Of a DNA stretch of 61,017 bases, positions 27,569-37,517 are shown piece by piece. This DNA is from Pseudobutyrivibrio ruminis (GTDB taxonomy: Bacteria; Bacillota; Clostridia; Lachnospirales; Lachnospiraceae). Below the pieces are notes generated by a model. The model saw only the letters and a program-made list of their open reading frames with translations, made no database searches and was not told the DNA's origin. Both the position numbers and the translations under genes were made by a program. Location: contig SVER01000020.1 of assembly GCA_015057315.1 (NCBI GenBank), positions 1 through 61,017 on the forward strand, in the 5' to 3' direction. Numbering within the stretch: position 1 is the first letter of the stretch; each line of letters begins with the position of its first letter.

Positions 27569-29510
27569 TTGGTCTACTTTGCTTTCCAGAATTCTTATTT
27601 CTGGTATTTTTATTATTCTTTACAGAATCAGATTTCTTAGAAGCGTTCTTCTTAGAATCATTCTTCTTAGAATCGTTTTTCTTTGAGTCAGTCTTCTTGA
27701 ATTCCTTACCCTTAATTTTTCTAGGTGGAATCAGGCATTCCTCTCCAAATCCTATTAAATCTTCACGACCAGCTTTGATTAAAGCTTCCTTAACCAAATC
27801 ATAGTTTTCTGGTCGCTTATACTGAATAAGAGCACGCTGCATAGCCTTTTCATGAGGATTCTTGCAGATATATACAGGCTTCATATCTCTAGGATCGATT
27901 TCTGTATAGTACATTGTTGTAGAAATTGTACTAGGTGTTGGGTAGAAATCCTGTACCTGTTCTGGTGACAAATGATGATCACGCAAATACTCAGCCAAAG
28001 CTATAGCATCATCAAGAGTACTACCTGGATGTGAGCTCATAAGATACGGAACAAGGTACTGCTTTAAGCCAAGCTCCTTGTTAATCTTAGCGTATTTATC
28101 ACAAAAACTATTGTAAACAGAAATATCTGGCTTACCAAGGTAACTAAGAACATTGTTTGAAATATGCTCTGGAGCAACCTTTAGCTGTCCACTGACATGA
28201 TATTTACATAGGTCGCGAAGGAATGTATCGTCCTTGTCATACATAACATAATCGAATCTAACACCTGAACGAACAAATACCTTCTTCACCTTTGGAAGCT
28301 TTCTAAGCTTAGTAAGAAGGGCTACGTAATCCTTGTGATCTACCTCTAGGTTAGGACATTTAGTTGGGAATAGACACTGTCTATTTGTGCATACACCCTT
28401 TGTAAGCTGCTTCTTACAAGATGGATTTCTAAAGTTGGCTGTAGGGCCACCAACATCATGAATATAACCCTTAAATTCAGGATCCTGAGTGATAAGCTTT
28501 GCCTCATTAATAATAGATTCATGGCTTCTAGACTGTATAATTCTTCCCTGATGGAAAGTAAGTGCACAGAAATTACATCCACCAAAGCATCCTCTATTGC
28601 TAATAAGAGAAAACTTTACTTCCTTGATAGCTGGAATGCCTCCATCCTTTTCATACATAGGATGATAGGTGCGCATATATTCTATGGCATATACATCGTC
28701 CATCTCTTGTCGGGTAAGTGGTTTCTGTGGCGGATTTTGAACTACAAACATAGCTCCATCATAGGTTTCTACAAGCTTTTTTGCAGTAAATGCATCCGTA
28801 TTTACGTATTGAGTATAGAAGCTCTTTGCGTATGTTTTCTTATCAGCCTTAATCTCTTCATAGCTTGGCAGTATTATTCCGTCTTCAGTAAAAGCCTTAT
28901 CCCTTGTCTTAAAAACAGTACCATCTATGTATGTGATATCCTTAACATCCATTCCAGATGCAAGGCAATCTGCAATCTCTATAACAGAACGCTCTCCCAT
29001 TCCATAAGAAATCAAATCAGCTCCTGAATCAAGAAGAATTGAACGACGTACCTTGTTTGACCAATAATCATAATGAGCAAGACGTCTTAGGGAAGCTTCT
29101 ATACCACCTATAATTATTGGCTTTTTCTTATATGTATGTCTTATTAAATTACAATAAACTACAGTGGCATAATCAGGTCTTAGACCTATTTTGCCTCCAG
29201 GAGAATAGTTATCATAATCTCTTCTATGCTTTGAAACACTGTAGTGATTAACCATGGAATCCATATTTCCCGCACTAACAAAAAAGCCAAGACGTGGCTC
29301 TCCTAAAATATTTATAGAATTATCATTCTTCCAATCAGGCTGTGCTATAATTCCAACGGAATATCCATGTAATTCAAGAAGGCGGCAAATAATTGCCGCC
29401 CCAAATGAAGGATGATCCACGTAAGCATCGCCACAGACATAAACAAAGTCTAGTTGCTTTATGCCACGTTCATCCATATCTTTTCTACAAACTGGTAAAA
29501 ACTTTTGCAT
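27537..29510 (-). CDS. YgiQ-family radical SAM protein
   Basis: The 657-residue protein has the radical SAM motif [18 protein letters not shown] and the family features [23 protein letters not shown] and APEHIS, which define YgiQ proteins of unknown substrate. The C-terminal ~55 residues are a very basic low-complexity tail made of DSKKN repeats, suited to binding RNA or another polyanion. The gene overlaps the pseudouridine synthase gene, which hints at a link to RNA modification; that is inference. Confidence 0.92.
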   Translation of the reverse strand: MQKFLPVCRKDMDERGIKQLDFVYVCGDAYVDHPSFGAAIICRLLELHGYSVGIIAQPDWKNDNSINILGEPRLGFFVSAGNMDSMVNHYSVSKHRRDYDNYSPGGKIGLRPDYATVVYCNLIRHTYKKKPIIIGGIEASLRRLAHYDYWSNKVRRSILLDSGADLISYGMGERSVIEIADCLASGMDVKDITYIDGTVFKTRDKAFTEDGIILPSYEEIKADKKTYAKSFYTQYVNTDAFTAKKLVETYDGAMFVVQNPPQKPLTRQEMDDVYAIEYMRTYHPMYEKDGGIPAIKEVKFSLISNRGCFGGCNFCALTFHQGRIIQSRSHESIINEAKLITQDPEFKGYIHDVGGPTANFRNPSCKKQLTKGVCTNRQCLFPTKCPNLEVDHKDYVALLTKLRKLPKVKKVFVRSGVRFDYVMYDKDDTFLRDLCKYHVSGQLKVAPEHISNNVLSYLGKPDISVYNSFCDKYAKINKELGLKQYLVPYLMSSHPGSTLDDAIALAEYLRDHHLSPEQVQDFYPTPSTISTTMYYTEIDPRDMKPVYICKNPHEKAMQRALIQYKRPENYDLVKEALIKAGREDLIGFGEECLIPPRKIKGKEFKKTDSKKNDSKKNDSKKNASKKSDSVKNNKNTRNKNSGKQSRPNERTKNRRKR

Positions 29511-29516
29511 ATAAAT

Positions 29517-30221
29517 CTACTCTTTATTAAAAAATTGCTCTGGTATATCAAGAGCTGGAATATCCTCATCATCATTTGACGATGGAGCCTCAGCTTGCTC
29601 GAAGCTTGTATCAGCAGCTGCTGCCTCTCCTGTAGAATCTAAACTTGCAGCAGGATCAGAATCCCCATCATTTAATGAATCAGGAACAAGTGCTGCTCTG
29701 TTTCCATTAACAGTATCAAGGTATACCTGCATAGTGTTAAGAAAAGCTTCATCACGTGCTCTAGTAGTCTCGATAGAATTAGCAAGGATTGTCTGAATAT
29801 TTGCAAGAAGCTCGTCAGTATAAGCAATAGCTCCCATACGAATATTGTTAGCATCCTCTGTTGCTCTATCAATCTTTTCCTGAGCATTCTTCTGAGCAAT
29901 CAAAATGACCTCATTAGCCTGCGCGTATGCCTGTTGCATAATCTGATGTTCAGAAACAAGCTCATTTGTCTGAACCTGAGCCTGGCTTATTATTTCATCT
30001 GCCTTAGCCTTAGCATCAGCAAGAATCTGCTCTCGATTAGCAATCATTCTTTGATATTTCTTAATTTCTTCAGGAGTCTTTGTTCTAAGCTCCTGGATTA
30101 ATGACTCTAACTCATCTCTATTAACAACAATTTTGTTTGTTGAAAATGCAGATGGCTTGCAATCATCAATGTATGCTTCAATCTCATCGATGATATCTTC
30201 GATTTTACTTGTACTTGCCAT
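29517..30221 (-). CDS. Coiled-coil protein after coaD
   Basis: A 234-residue protein with a long heptad-rich helix (about residues 40-170, abundant Ala, Glu, Lys and Gln) and an acidic, disordered-looking C-terminus. Relatives in Clostridia are labelled as ATPase subunit H-like or DivIVA-like, but no catalytic motif is visible. The position between coaD and ygiQ and the coiled coil suggest a structural or cell-pole role; function is unknown. Confidence 0.7.
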   Translation of the reverse strand: MASTSKIEDIIDEIEAYIDDCKPSAFSTNKIVVNRDELESLIQELRTKTPEEIKKYQRMIANREQILADAKAKADEIISQAQVQTNELVSEHQIMQQAYAQANEVILIAQKNAQEKIDRATEDANNIRMGAIAYTDELLANIQTILANSIETTRARDEAFLNTMQVYLDTVNGNRAALVPDSLNDGDSDPAASLDSTGEAAAADTSFEQAEAPSSNDDEDIPALDIPEQFFNKE

Positions 30222-30225
30222 GTTA

Positions 30226-30714
30226 TTACTTCTCCTTATTGTTTATTTTGGCTTCTATGAGAGGTATAACCTGTGCTGGAACAAATAGGCTGATATCTCC
30301 TCCATAAGATGCAAATTCCTTAACAACAGTAGAGCTTAAATAAGCATATTTTAAGGATGTGGTCATGAATATAGTCTCAAGCTGAGGATACTGAACTCTG
30401 TTGGCATGAGCTAACTGAATCTCATTTTCAAAATCAGTAACCGCTCTTAGACCCCTAATTATAACCTGAGCATCTTTTTCTTTTGCAAAATCAACTAATA
30501 AACCTTCAAAACATTCCACACGAACGTTGTCTAAATTTTCAGTCAATTCCTTTATCATACTAACACGTTCATCGATGGAAAACAACGGATTTTTTTGCTT
30601 GTTATTTAAAACTCCCACAATCAACTCATCGCAAAGCTTACTTGCTCTAGTAATAATATCTAAGTGCCCAAAAGTGATAGGATCAAAGCTTCCGGGATAA
30701 ATTGCTCGTTTCAT
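30226..30714 (-). CDS. coaD: Pantetheine-phosphate adenylyltransferase
   Basis: CoaD makes dephospho-CoA from phosphopantetheine and ATP. The 162-residue protein starts [21 protein letters not shown], the nucleotidyltransferase signature, and has [20 protein letters not shown] and SSTVVKEFA near the C-terminus. It follows rsmD with a one-base gap, the usual pair. Confidence 0.98.
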   Translation of the reverse strand: MKRAIYPGSFDPITFGHLDIITRASKLCDELIVGVLNNKQKNPLFSIDERVSMIKELTENLDNVRVECFEGLLVDFAKEKDAQVIIRGLRAVTDFENEIQLAHANRVQYPQLETIFMTTSLKYAYLSSTVVKEFASYGGDISLFVPAQVIPLIEAKINNKEK

Positions 30715-30715
30715 T

Positions 30716-31267
30716 TTACGCCTTCTTTAAGAATATATGTTTATTCGTTTTGTAAATTTTTTCTTTTGTAATTTCGTAACCTAAATCTGTTACATAATCA
30801 AAGCTTGTATTAAGGCTGGCTTCCACAATGATAAGGGTATAATCATCTATGTAGGATTTATCCTTAAGTTGCTCTAATACCTGCTTTTCTATAAGCTTAT
30901 CGTAAGGTGGGTCCATAAAAACTATATCAAAGCTTTCATGGTTATTTAAATTATTAAGCGCCATGGAAATATCAGTCTTAAGCACTGTAGCCTTATCAGT
31001 AAGCTTTGCTTTTATAAGATTCTTTTCTATACAATCATAAGCTTTTTTATCTTTCTCTACAAAGACAGCTTCTTTTGCACCTCTGCTGAGAGCTTCTATA
31101 CCTATCTGCCCACTACCTGCAAATAAATCTAAGAAATTAGCATCCGGTAAATCAAAAGCAATCATATTAAAAAGAGTTTCTTTTATTCTATCTGTGGTAG
31201 GACGTGTGTCCATCCCCTCAGGCGCCTGCAGATTTAATCCACGATTATTTCCTGCTATTACTCTCAT
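30716..31267 (-). CDS. rsmD: 16S rRNA guanine-966 N2 methyltransferase
   Basis: RsmD methylates G966 of 16S rRNA. The 183-residue protein has [27 protein letters not shown], the SAM-binding [20 protein letters not shown] and the catalytic DPPY. It overlaps the CinA-type gene by four bases (ATGA) and precedes coaD. Confidence 0.97.
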   Translation of the reverse strand: MRVIAGNNRGLNLQAPEGMDTRPTTDRIKETLFNMIAFDLPDANFLDLFAGSGQIGIEALSRGAKEAVFVEKDKKAYDCIEKNLIKAKLTDKATVLKTDISMALNNLNNHESFDIVFMDPPYDKLIEKQVLEQLKDKSYIDDYTLIIVEASLNTSFDYVTDLGYEITKEKIYKTNKHIFLKKA

Positions 31268-31749
31268 GCCATCACCTTTATTTTATCCATACATTCAGCT
31301 AATAGATTAAGAGCTTCCTTTGCAGCAGCAGCCCTAACCTGGCTTCGGTCTCCATTGAGATGTAATTCCTTAACAATACAATCATTGTCAGAATAAGCAC
31401 AACCAATGTAAACAAGCCCAACAGGCTTAAGCTTAGTACCTCCAGTTGGTCCTGCAATGCCTGTAGATGAAAGACCAAAGGTAGCATTTGCCACCCTTCT
31501 AACACCTAATGCCATTTCTGTAGCTGTTTCTTTACTAACTGCACCTACACTGTTAAGTGTGTCAGCAGATACACCTAGGTTCTTCATCTTGGCCTCGTTA
31601 GAATATGTAACATAGCCTTCATTAAAACAATCAGAAGCTCCAGAAACATCTACAATAGAGCTTGCAATAAGACCTCCGGTACACGATTCCGCAGTAGCAA
31701 CTGTGTAATGATTGCTACAAAGCTCGTTAATCAAAGTAGCTGCATCCAT
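31264..31749 (-). CDS. pncC: CinA C-terminal-type nicotinamide-nucleotide amidohydrolase
   Basis: The 161-residue protein corresponds to the C-terminal deamidase domain of CinA/PncC, which turns nicotinamide mononucleotide into nicotinate mononucleotide. Motifs are VATAESCTGGLIAS, GYVTYSNEAKM, and STGIAGPTGGTKLKPVGLVYIG. The N-terminal CinA domain is absent, as in stand-alone PncC. It joins pgsA and rsmD in the operon. Confidence 0.93.
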   Translation of the reverse strand: MDAATLINELCSNHYTVATAESCTGGLIASSIVDVSGASDCFNEGYVTYSNEAKMKNLGVSADTLNSVGAVSKETATEMALGVRRVANATFGLSSTGIAGPTGGTKLKPVGLVYIGCAYSDNDCIVKELHLNGDRSQVRAAAAKEALNLLAECMDKIKVMA

Positions 31750-31751
31750 GA

Positions 31752-32309
31752 TTATTTTTGCTCCTTAAGAACATCACTATTCTGATAAATATAAATTACC
31801 AGTGAAAGTACTGTAAGAATAAGTGAAATCCAAATGAAAATCTGTCCTAATACCTGAAGCCATCCAAATGGAAGGTTGGCAACAAGAATGATTATCATGA
31901 TCATCTGAGATACAGTCTTAAGCTTGCCAAAAATATTAGCTGCTATAACAACGCCATTTTCAGCTGCAATTAATCTGAATCCTGAAATAATAAATTCACG
32001 TGCAACAATAATAATTACTATCCATGCATATAGCTGGCCAGTAGATATTAAACAAATCATTGCTGAACAAACCAAAAGCTTATCTGCAAGTGGATCCATA
32101 AACTTACCAAAGTTAGTAACAAGGTTGTATTTACGAGCAATCTTGCCATCTAACATATCTGTTAAAGAAGCAACAATAAAGATAAGATCAGCAATAATAC
32201 GAAGTGCTAAACTTTCAGGGTTTATTAGCAAAAATAAAACAAAGAAAGGAATAAGTACAACTCTAAAAAGTGTAAGTTTGTTAGGTAAATTCATTTCTTT
32301 TAAATTCAT
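31752..32309 (-). CDS. pgsA: CDP-diacylglycerol-glycerol-3-phosphate phosphatidyltransferase
   Basis: PgsA makes phosphatidylglycerol phosphate, the precursor of phosphatidylglycerol. The 185-residue membrane enzyme has MNLPNKLTLFR and the CDP-alcohol phosphotransferase motif DGKIARK...GKFMDPLADK with its metal-binding aspartates, plus about five hydrophobic helices. It overlaps rimO by four bases. Confidence 0.96.
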   Translation of the reverse strand: MNLKEMNLPNKLTLFRVVLIPFFVLFLLINPESLALRIIADLIFIVASLTDMLDGKIARKYNLVTNFGKFMDPLADKLLVCSAMICLISTGQLYAWIVIIIVAREFIISGFRLIAAENGVVIAANIFGKLKTVSQMIMIIILVANLPFGWLQVLGQIFIWISLILTVLSLVIYIYQNSDVLKEQK

Positions 32310-33634
32310 AGCTTTACATCTCCTATTAAATCGTATTCATCATAACCTGTAACCTCAACATCAACAAATTGACCGCTTACAAGTTCGGTGTCACTGTTTA
32401 CAAAAATAAAACCATCAACACTAGGTGTATCTCTGTAGGTACGTCCTATAAAGACTCCGTCCTCAGGAAGCTTTCCTTCGATAAACACCTTAAGTACACG
32501 ACCGATATATTTCTCATTATTTGAAAGAGAAATATTCTTTTGGCAAAGCATAACTTCATCCTGCCATTTTAATTTAAGCTCATCATCTACCTGATTATCC
32601 ATTGTAGCTGCAACTGTGCCATCTTCCTTAGAATAAGCAAACGCACCCAGTCTATCAAAGGACATGTCCTTAATAAAGGTAAGCAGCTCCTGATGCATGG
32701 CTTCAGTCTCACCTGGAAATCCACAAATAAGTGTAGTTCTAAGTGAAATATCAGGCATTGCAGCTCTTAGTCTTGCAGCTATATCCATGATATCCTTTTT
32801 ATTGGTCTTACGCCCCATCTTTTTAAGGATATCATCATTACAATGCTGAATAGGCATATCAATGTAATGGCAAATCTTATGCTCTGATGCCATACATTCA
32901 ATTAAATCATCTGTGATTTCTTCTGGATATGCATAAAGAATCCTAATCCATTCAATGCCTTCTATCTTACAAAGCTCATGTAAAAGCTTCGTTAAAGATT
33001 TCTCACCATAAATATCAATTCCATAAACGGTAGTCTCCTGAGCTACAAGAATAAGCTCTTTAACACCGCCTTCTGCAAGGGCCTTCGCCTCTGCAATAAG
33101 AGCTTCCATTGTAACTGAACGATAATTGCCTCTAATATAAGGGATTGCACAATAAGTACATCTTTTGTTGCATCCCTCAGCAATCTTAAGATAGGCATAA
33201 TGTCCACCTGTGGTAAGAACTCTTCTGCCATCCCTTGGCAGACCAACAAGCTCTTTTTTGAATACAGGCTTCTTGCCATTCTTTTCAAGGACAATATTAA
33301 TAGCCTTAACAAGCTCATCGTAAGAATTAGTACCGATGATTGCGTCTACCTCAGGTAAATCCTTAAGAATCTCATCAGTAAAACGCTCTGCCAAACAGCC
33401 TGTAACTATAAGCCCCTGTAAATGACCATTTTCCTTGTATGAACCAAGGTCAATAATGGTCTGAATACTTTCTTCCATTGCATCAGCAATAAAAGAGCAT
33501 GTATTAACAACAATTATGTCTGCTTCTTCCTCACTGTCACAGATACTAAAACCACTGTCAATCAAATCCCCCAGCATGTGTTCTGAGTCAACAAGGTTTT
33601 TATCGCAGCCTAATGAAACAAATAATACTTTCAT
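32306..33634 (-). CDS. rimO: Ribosomal protein S12 methylthiotransferase
   Basis: RimO adds a methylthio group to an aspartate of ribosomal protein S12. The 442-residue protein opens VLFVSLGCDKNLVDSE, has three N-terminal cluster cysteines, the radical SAM motif CNKRCTYCAIPYIRG and a TRAM domain at the C-terminus (TELVSGQFVDVEVTGYDEYDLIG). This separates it from MiaB, encoded at 48960-50390. Confidence 0.97.
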   Translation of the reverse strand: MKVLFVSLGCDKNLVDSEHMLGDLIDSGFSICDSEEEADIIVVNTCSFIADAMEESIQTIIDLGSYKENGHLQGLIVTGCLAERFTDEILKDLPEVDAIIGTNSYDELVKAINIVLEKNGKKPVFKKELVGLPRDGRRVLTTGGHYAYLKIAEGCNKRCTYCAIPYIRGNYRSVTMEALIAEAKALAEGGVKELILVAQETTVYGIDIYGEKSLTKLLHELCKIEGIEWIRILYAYPEEITDDLIECMASEHKICHYIDMPIQHCNDDILKKMGRKTNKKDIMDIAARLRAAMPDISLRTTLICGFPGETEAMHQELLTFIKDMSFDRLGAFAYSKEDGTVAATMDNQVDDELKLKWQDEVMLCQKNISLSNNEKYIGRVLKVFIEGKLPEDGVFIGRTYRDTPSVDGFIFVNSDTELVSGQFVDVEVTGYDEYDLIGDVKL

Positions 33635-33637
33635 AAA

Positions 33638-33880
33638 TTAGTTGTTTGTGTCCTCGTTAATAATTTTAATAGCACCTTCATTAAGCTCGTTAACAGCGAT
33701 AGAAAGTGGCTTTTCCCCTTTAGTATAATCGATAAGTGGTTCAGCACCATCAATAATCTGACGTGCGCGCTTAGCTGTAGCAGCAACGATTGTATAACGG
33801 CTGTTTACAACTGGCTCCTCACCTACCTCAACATTCTCATTTACCTTTTCCATAAGTTCTACATAAGATGGATGTATCAT
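33638..33880 (-). CDS. rpoZ: RNA polymerase omega subunit
   Basis: An 80-residue omega protein, which helps RNA polymerase assemble. VVNSRYTIVAATAKRARQI and KPLSIAVNELNEGAI are the family core. The order gmk-rpoZ is conserved in Firmicutes, and here the genes are two bases apart. Confidence 0.95.
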   Translation of the reverse strand: MIHPSYVELMEKVNENVEVGEEPVVNSRYTIVAATAKRARQIIDGAEPLIDYTKGEKPLSIAVNELNEGAIKIINEDTNN

Positions 33881-33882
33881 AA

Positions 33883-34521
33883 TTAATTACTCCTTTCAAA
33901 CACCTTTAATTCTTCTTGCATTTCTTTTATAGACGAGCTGTTTCTTTCAACTTTAAAATGCTCTGCCTGTATTATATTATGAACCTGATCTACAGCCTTT
34001 TCTAAAGAATCATTTACAATCAGGTAATCATACTGATTCATGTACTGAGATTCCTTACAAGATATTGCAAGGCGTTGTTTAATAACATCTTCTGTCTCAG
34101 TGCCTCTGCCAACTAATCTGTTTTCAAGCTCCTTAGCGCTTGGTGGCATTGTAAATAATAATAGTGCATCAGGATACATTTTCTTTACCTGAAGAGCACC
34201 CTGGATTTCGATTTCAAGGATAACATCCTTTCTACGCTCAATGAGCTGTTCTACATAAGCCCTTGGTGTGCCGTAAGAATTACCGTTAAATGTGGCATAC
34301 TCTAAAAGCTCATTATTTTCAATCATTTTATCGAACTCTTCTCTGGTCTTAAAGAAGTATTCTCTGCCGTCCTTTTCCCCGGCGCGCATGCCACGGGTAG
34401 TAGCTGAAATAGAAAGATTGTAGTCATTTGGATGAGCCTCTAATAAGTGCTTCATAATTGTGCCCTTACCAGCCCCTGAAAAGCCTGAAAGAACAACAAC
34501 AAGACCCTTGTCGCTTACCAT
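33883..34521 (-). CDS. gmk: Guanylate kinase
   Basis: Gmk phosphorylates GMP to GDP. The 212-residue protein has the P-loop GFSGAGKGT, the GMP-binding SATTRGMRAGEKDGREYFF and LEIEIQGALQVKK. AGGAAAT lies before the ATG, which abuts the remA stop. It belongs to the yicC-remA-gmk-rpoZ block. Confidence 0.98.
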   Translation of the reverse strand: MVSDKGLVVVLSGFSGAGKGTIMKHLLEAHPNDYNLSISATTRGMRAGEKDGREYFFKTREEFDKMIENNELLEYATFNGNSYGTPRAYVEQLIERRKDVILEIEIQGALQVKKMYPDALLLFTMPPSAKELENRLVGRGTETEDVIKQRLAISCKESQYMNQYDYLIVNDSLEKAVDQVHNIIQAEHFKVERNSSSIKEMQEELKVFERSN

Positions 34522-34773
34522 TTATATTTCCTCCTTTGGTGGATTACCATTTATTCTAGTAGCAATTGTATCAGGCATAAGTGCAGATAAAACAACGTAA
34601 TCATCGCAGATGATAACACACCTAGTGCGACGCCCCTGTGTGGCATCAATAATATTACCAGATTCCTTAGCGCCTGCAACAATTCTTTTGGCTGGCGCCG
34701 AATCAGAGGTAATCATAGATACAATCTTATTACTATTTACTATATTTCCAAAACCAATATTAACAAATGACAT
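34522..34773 (-). CDS. remA: RemA-family DNA-binding regulator (DUF370)
   Basis: RemA in Bacillus activates biofilm-matrix genes and forms DNA-wrapping rings. The 83-residue protein has VNIGFGNIV, RIVAGAKESGNIIDATQGRRTRCVI and SALMPDTIATR, all family hallmarks. It sits between yicC and gmk, the conserved location. The target genes in this organism are unknown. Confidence 0.93.
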   Translation of the reverse strand: MSFVNIGFGNIVNSNKIVSMITSDSAPAKRIVAGAKESGNIIDATQGRRTRCVIICDDYVVLSALMPDTIATRINGNPPKEEI

Positions 34774-34774
34774 A

Positions 34775-35653
34775 TTATTCTATATTTTGAATCTGTTCTC
34801 TAACCTTTTCAATAAGTGTCTTAAGTGTAATACCAATATCTGCTATTTCTACATCTGTAGATTTAGACAAAATGGTGTTAGCCTCACGATTAAGCTCCTG
34901 AGCAAGGAAATCAAGCTTTCTGCCCACTTCCTTATCAAGCTCAAATACTGAACGTGTCTCAGCAACATGGCTCTTTAAACGAACCATTTCTTCATCGATG
35001 CATACCTTATCAGCATACATGGTTACCTCTTGAGCTATGCGGCTTTCATCTATGTGATTGTCCTCTAAAAGCTCATGTATCTTAGTTGTAAGACGAGTCT
35101 TGTATTCTTCAATAATAACAGGACTGCGCTTTTCAAGCTTGTCAACAAGCACAAGCATCTCGTCCATCTTGGCAATAAGGTCTTCCTCAAGACGAGCCCC
35201 CTCCGCAATACGTGCATCAATAAACTGATTAATGCAATCTGAAAGAGCTGATAAAACCAATGACTTAAGCTCGTCCTCATCCGAGTCAGTTTCCTCTAGT
35301 TCAATCACATCTGGAAGACGCACAATATTACTTGCCTTTAAATCGTTATCGATGCCAAGCTTAGTTGCCATAGCTGAAATGGAATCAAAATATTCCTTAG
35401 CTATGATATCGTTAATTGACACCTTATAGCATGCATCAGAATGCTCATTTAAAGTGATGAAAACATCAACCTTTCCTCTGAAAATACTTTCGCTGATTTT
35501 GTTTCGAATAAGACTTTCTAAGAAATTGAGCTTCTTTGGAAGCTTGATATTCAAATCCAAATATCGGTGATTAACAGATTTCATTTCGATTGTGACACGG
35601 GCATTTTCATTTTCAGCAAAGCCCTTGCCGTATCCTGTCATACTACGTACCAT
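34775..35653 (-). CDS. yicC: YicC-family endoribonuclease-like protein
   Basis: YicC proteins are linked to RNA decay. The 292-residue protein begins MVRSMTGYGKG, has EMKSVNHRYLDLNIKLPKKL, and ends with GRKLDFLAQELNREANTILSKS. AAGGAG precedes the ATG. It is the first gene of the long operon that runs down to recU and is divergent from rqcH. Confidence 0.94.
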   Translation of the reverse strand: MVRSMTGYGKGFAENENARVTIEMKSVNHRYLDLNIKLPKKLNFLESLIRNKISESIFRGKVDVFITLNEHSDACYKVSINDIIAKEYFDSISAMATKLGIDNDLKASNIVRLPDVIELEETDSDEDELKSLVLSALSDCINQFIDARIAEGARLEEDLIAKMDEMLVLVDKLEKRSPVIIEEYKTRLTTKIHELLEDNHIDESRIAQEVTMYADKVCIDEEMVRLKSHVAETRSVFELDKEVGRKLDFLAQELNREANTILSKSTDVEIADIGITLKTLIEKVREQIQNIE

Positions 35654-35700
35654 AGTAGTCTCCTTAGAATTCGCGTATCAAAAAAGATAGATACACATAG

Positions 35701-35738
35701 TTGTTTTTAATTATAAATAAATGTATGATTATAGTCAA
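35701..35738. promoter_or_regulatory. Interlocked divergent promoters of yicC and rqcH
   Basis: Plus strand: TTGTTT (35701-35706) and TATGAT (35724-35729), 17-base spacer, for rqcH. Minus strand: TTGACT (35738-35733) and TATAAT (35715-35710), also 17 bases, for yicC. The two promoters share the same 38 bases, so polymerase cannot occupy both. Confidence 0.75.
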
Positions 35739-35765
35739 TAACAATGAAGAAAGGCTTGATAAAAA

Positions 35766-37517
35766 ATGGCACTAGATGGAATTTCTATTCATGCTCTTGT
35801 GCATGAATTTAACCAAAATTTATTAAACGGTAAAATAAATAAAATTTCTCAACCTGAGCGAGAGGAATTATTAATCACTGTAAATACTCCTGAGGGAAAT
35901 AAGCGTCTACTTATTTCAGCTAACGCTTCTCTTCCATTTATGTATCTTACTTCTGATAATAAACCAGCTCCGGCTACAGCACCAGGCTTTTGCATGCTTT
36001 TAAGAAAGCACATTGGAGCTGGTCGTATTATTGAAATTGCTCAAATGGGCTTGGAGCGTGCTGTAAGATTTAAAATCCAGCACCTTAACGAAATGGGTGA
36101 TATCACTTTCAAATACCTTTACGTTGAAATAATGGGTAAGCATTCTAATATCATATTCTGTAACGAAGATAATATGATACTGGATTCCATAAAACACATC
36201 CCATCTTCGGTAAGCTCTGTAAGAGAGGTTCTTCCTGGCAGAGATTATTTTATACCTACTCAGGAAGGCAAAATCAATCCTTTGGAAGCCACCGAAGATT
36301 TCTTTAAATCAACAGTACTTAAGAAAAGCGATTCTGTTTTCAAAGCTATTATGTCATCCTTCATCGGAATCAGCCCTACTATTGCCAACGAAATCTGCTA
36401 CAGAGCCGGCATTGATTCTGATGTAAGCAACGCTTCGCTTTTTGATGAGCATAAGGATAGACTTTATAAGGAATTTGAATCCATTATCAATGATGTAAAA
36501 AATGATAATTATTACTACAATATCATCATCGATTCTGCAACAAACAAGCCTGTTGAATACGCACCACTTAAGCTTAGCATGTATGCAGATATGCAATCGA
36601 AAGAGCTAAGCAGCTTTTCCGAGGTTCTTGTAGAATTTTACGCAAAGCGCAATGCATATACAAACATACATCAAAAATCCGCTGATTTAAGAAAGATTAT
36701 TTCTAACCACATTGAGCGAGCATCTAAAAAACTAGACCTTCAGCTTAAGCAGGAAAAAGATACTGCTAAAAGAGAAAAATATCGTATATACGGAGAACTT
36801 CTTCACACCTATGGCTACGAGGCAAAGCAAGGGGATAAATCAATTACTGTCATTAATTACTACAATAACGAAGAGCTTACTATCCCACTTGATGTTGATT
36901 TGACTCCATCAGAAAATGCCAAGAAATACTTTGATAAATACGCAAAACTTAAGCGTACAGCTGAGGCTTTAGAAACCTATATAGCTCAAAGCAGGCAAGA
37001 GCTTGAGCTTTTGCAATCAATAGAAGCATCCCTTAGTATTGCTGAAACTGAAACAGATTTATCAGATATCAGACGTGAATTAGTAGACCACGGTTTTATC
37101 AAAAAGCACACTGGTGGTAAAAAGGAAAAATCAAAAAAGAGCAAGCCTCTACACTTCATAGATGACAATGGTTTTGATATTTATGTTGGAAAAAATAACT
37201 ACCAGAACGATGAGCTTACATTTAAGTTTGCCACTGGTAACGACTGGTGGTTCCATACCAAGAAAATTCACGGAAGCCATGTTATAGTAAAAACTAACGG
37301 CAAAGAGCTTCCAGATAGTACTTACGAATACGCAGCAGAGCTTGCAGCCTACTATTCTTCTGGCAGAGATTCTGACAAAGTAGAAATCGATTATCTACAA
37401 AAGAAGAATGTAAAAAAGCCCGCTAGCTCAGTAGCAGGCTTTGTAGTTTATTACACTAATTATTCTTTAATTGCAACACCAACACTAGAGCACGTAAAAC
37501 TGGTCAGTGAGGAATGA
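35766..37517 (+). CDS. rqcH: Ribosome quality-control factor RqcH (NFACT family)
   Basis: RqcH binds split 50S subunits and adds C-terminal alanine tails to stalled nascent chains. The 583-residue protein has NFACT-N (MALDGISIHALVHEFN, LLRKHIGAG), a helix-hairpin-helix, a long coiled coil (about residues 290-430) and NFACT-R with YVGKNNYQNDEL and GNDWWFHTKKIHGSHV. Older labels call the family fibronectin-binding. It runs opposite to most neighbours, and its 3' end overlaps recG by 33 bases, with a recG terminator inside its coding sequence. Confidence 0.95.
   Translation: MALDGISIHALVHEFNQNLLNGKINKISQPEREELLITVNTPEGNKRLLISANASLPFMYLTSDNKPAPATAPGFCMLLRKHIGAGRIIEIAQMGLERAVRFKIQHLNEMGDITFKYLYVEIMGKHSNIIFCNEDNMILDSIKHIPSSVSSVREVLPGRDYFIPTQEGKINPLEATEDFFKSTVLKKSDSVFKAIMSSFIGISPTIANEICYRAGIDSDVSNASLFDEHKDRLYKEFESIINDVKNDNYYYNIIIDSATNKPVEYAPLKLSMYADMQSKELSSFSEVLVEFYAKRNAYTNIHQKSADLRKIISNHIERASKKLDLQLKQEKDTAKREKYRIYGELLHTYGYEAKQGDKSITVINYYNNEELTIPLDVDLTPSENAKKYFDKYAKLKRTAEALETYIAQSRQELELLQSIEASLSIAETETDLSDIRRELVDHGFIKKHTGGKKEKSKKSKPLHFIDDNGFDIYVGKNNYQNDELTFKFATGNDWWFHTKKIHGSHVIVKTNGKELPDSTYEYAAELAAYYSSGRDSDKVEIDYLQKKNVKKPASSVAGFVVYYTNYSLIATPTLEHVKLVSEE
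37412..37440 (-). terminator. recG terminator embedded in rqcH
   Basis: On the minus strand AGCCTGCTA pairs with TAGCGGGCT (one G-U pair) around a six-base loop, followed by six T's. It lies within the last 35 codons of rqcH on the other strand, about 45 bases after the recG stop. Confidence 0.8.
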
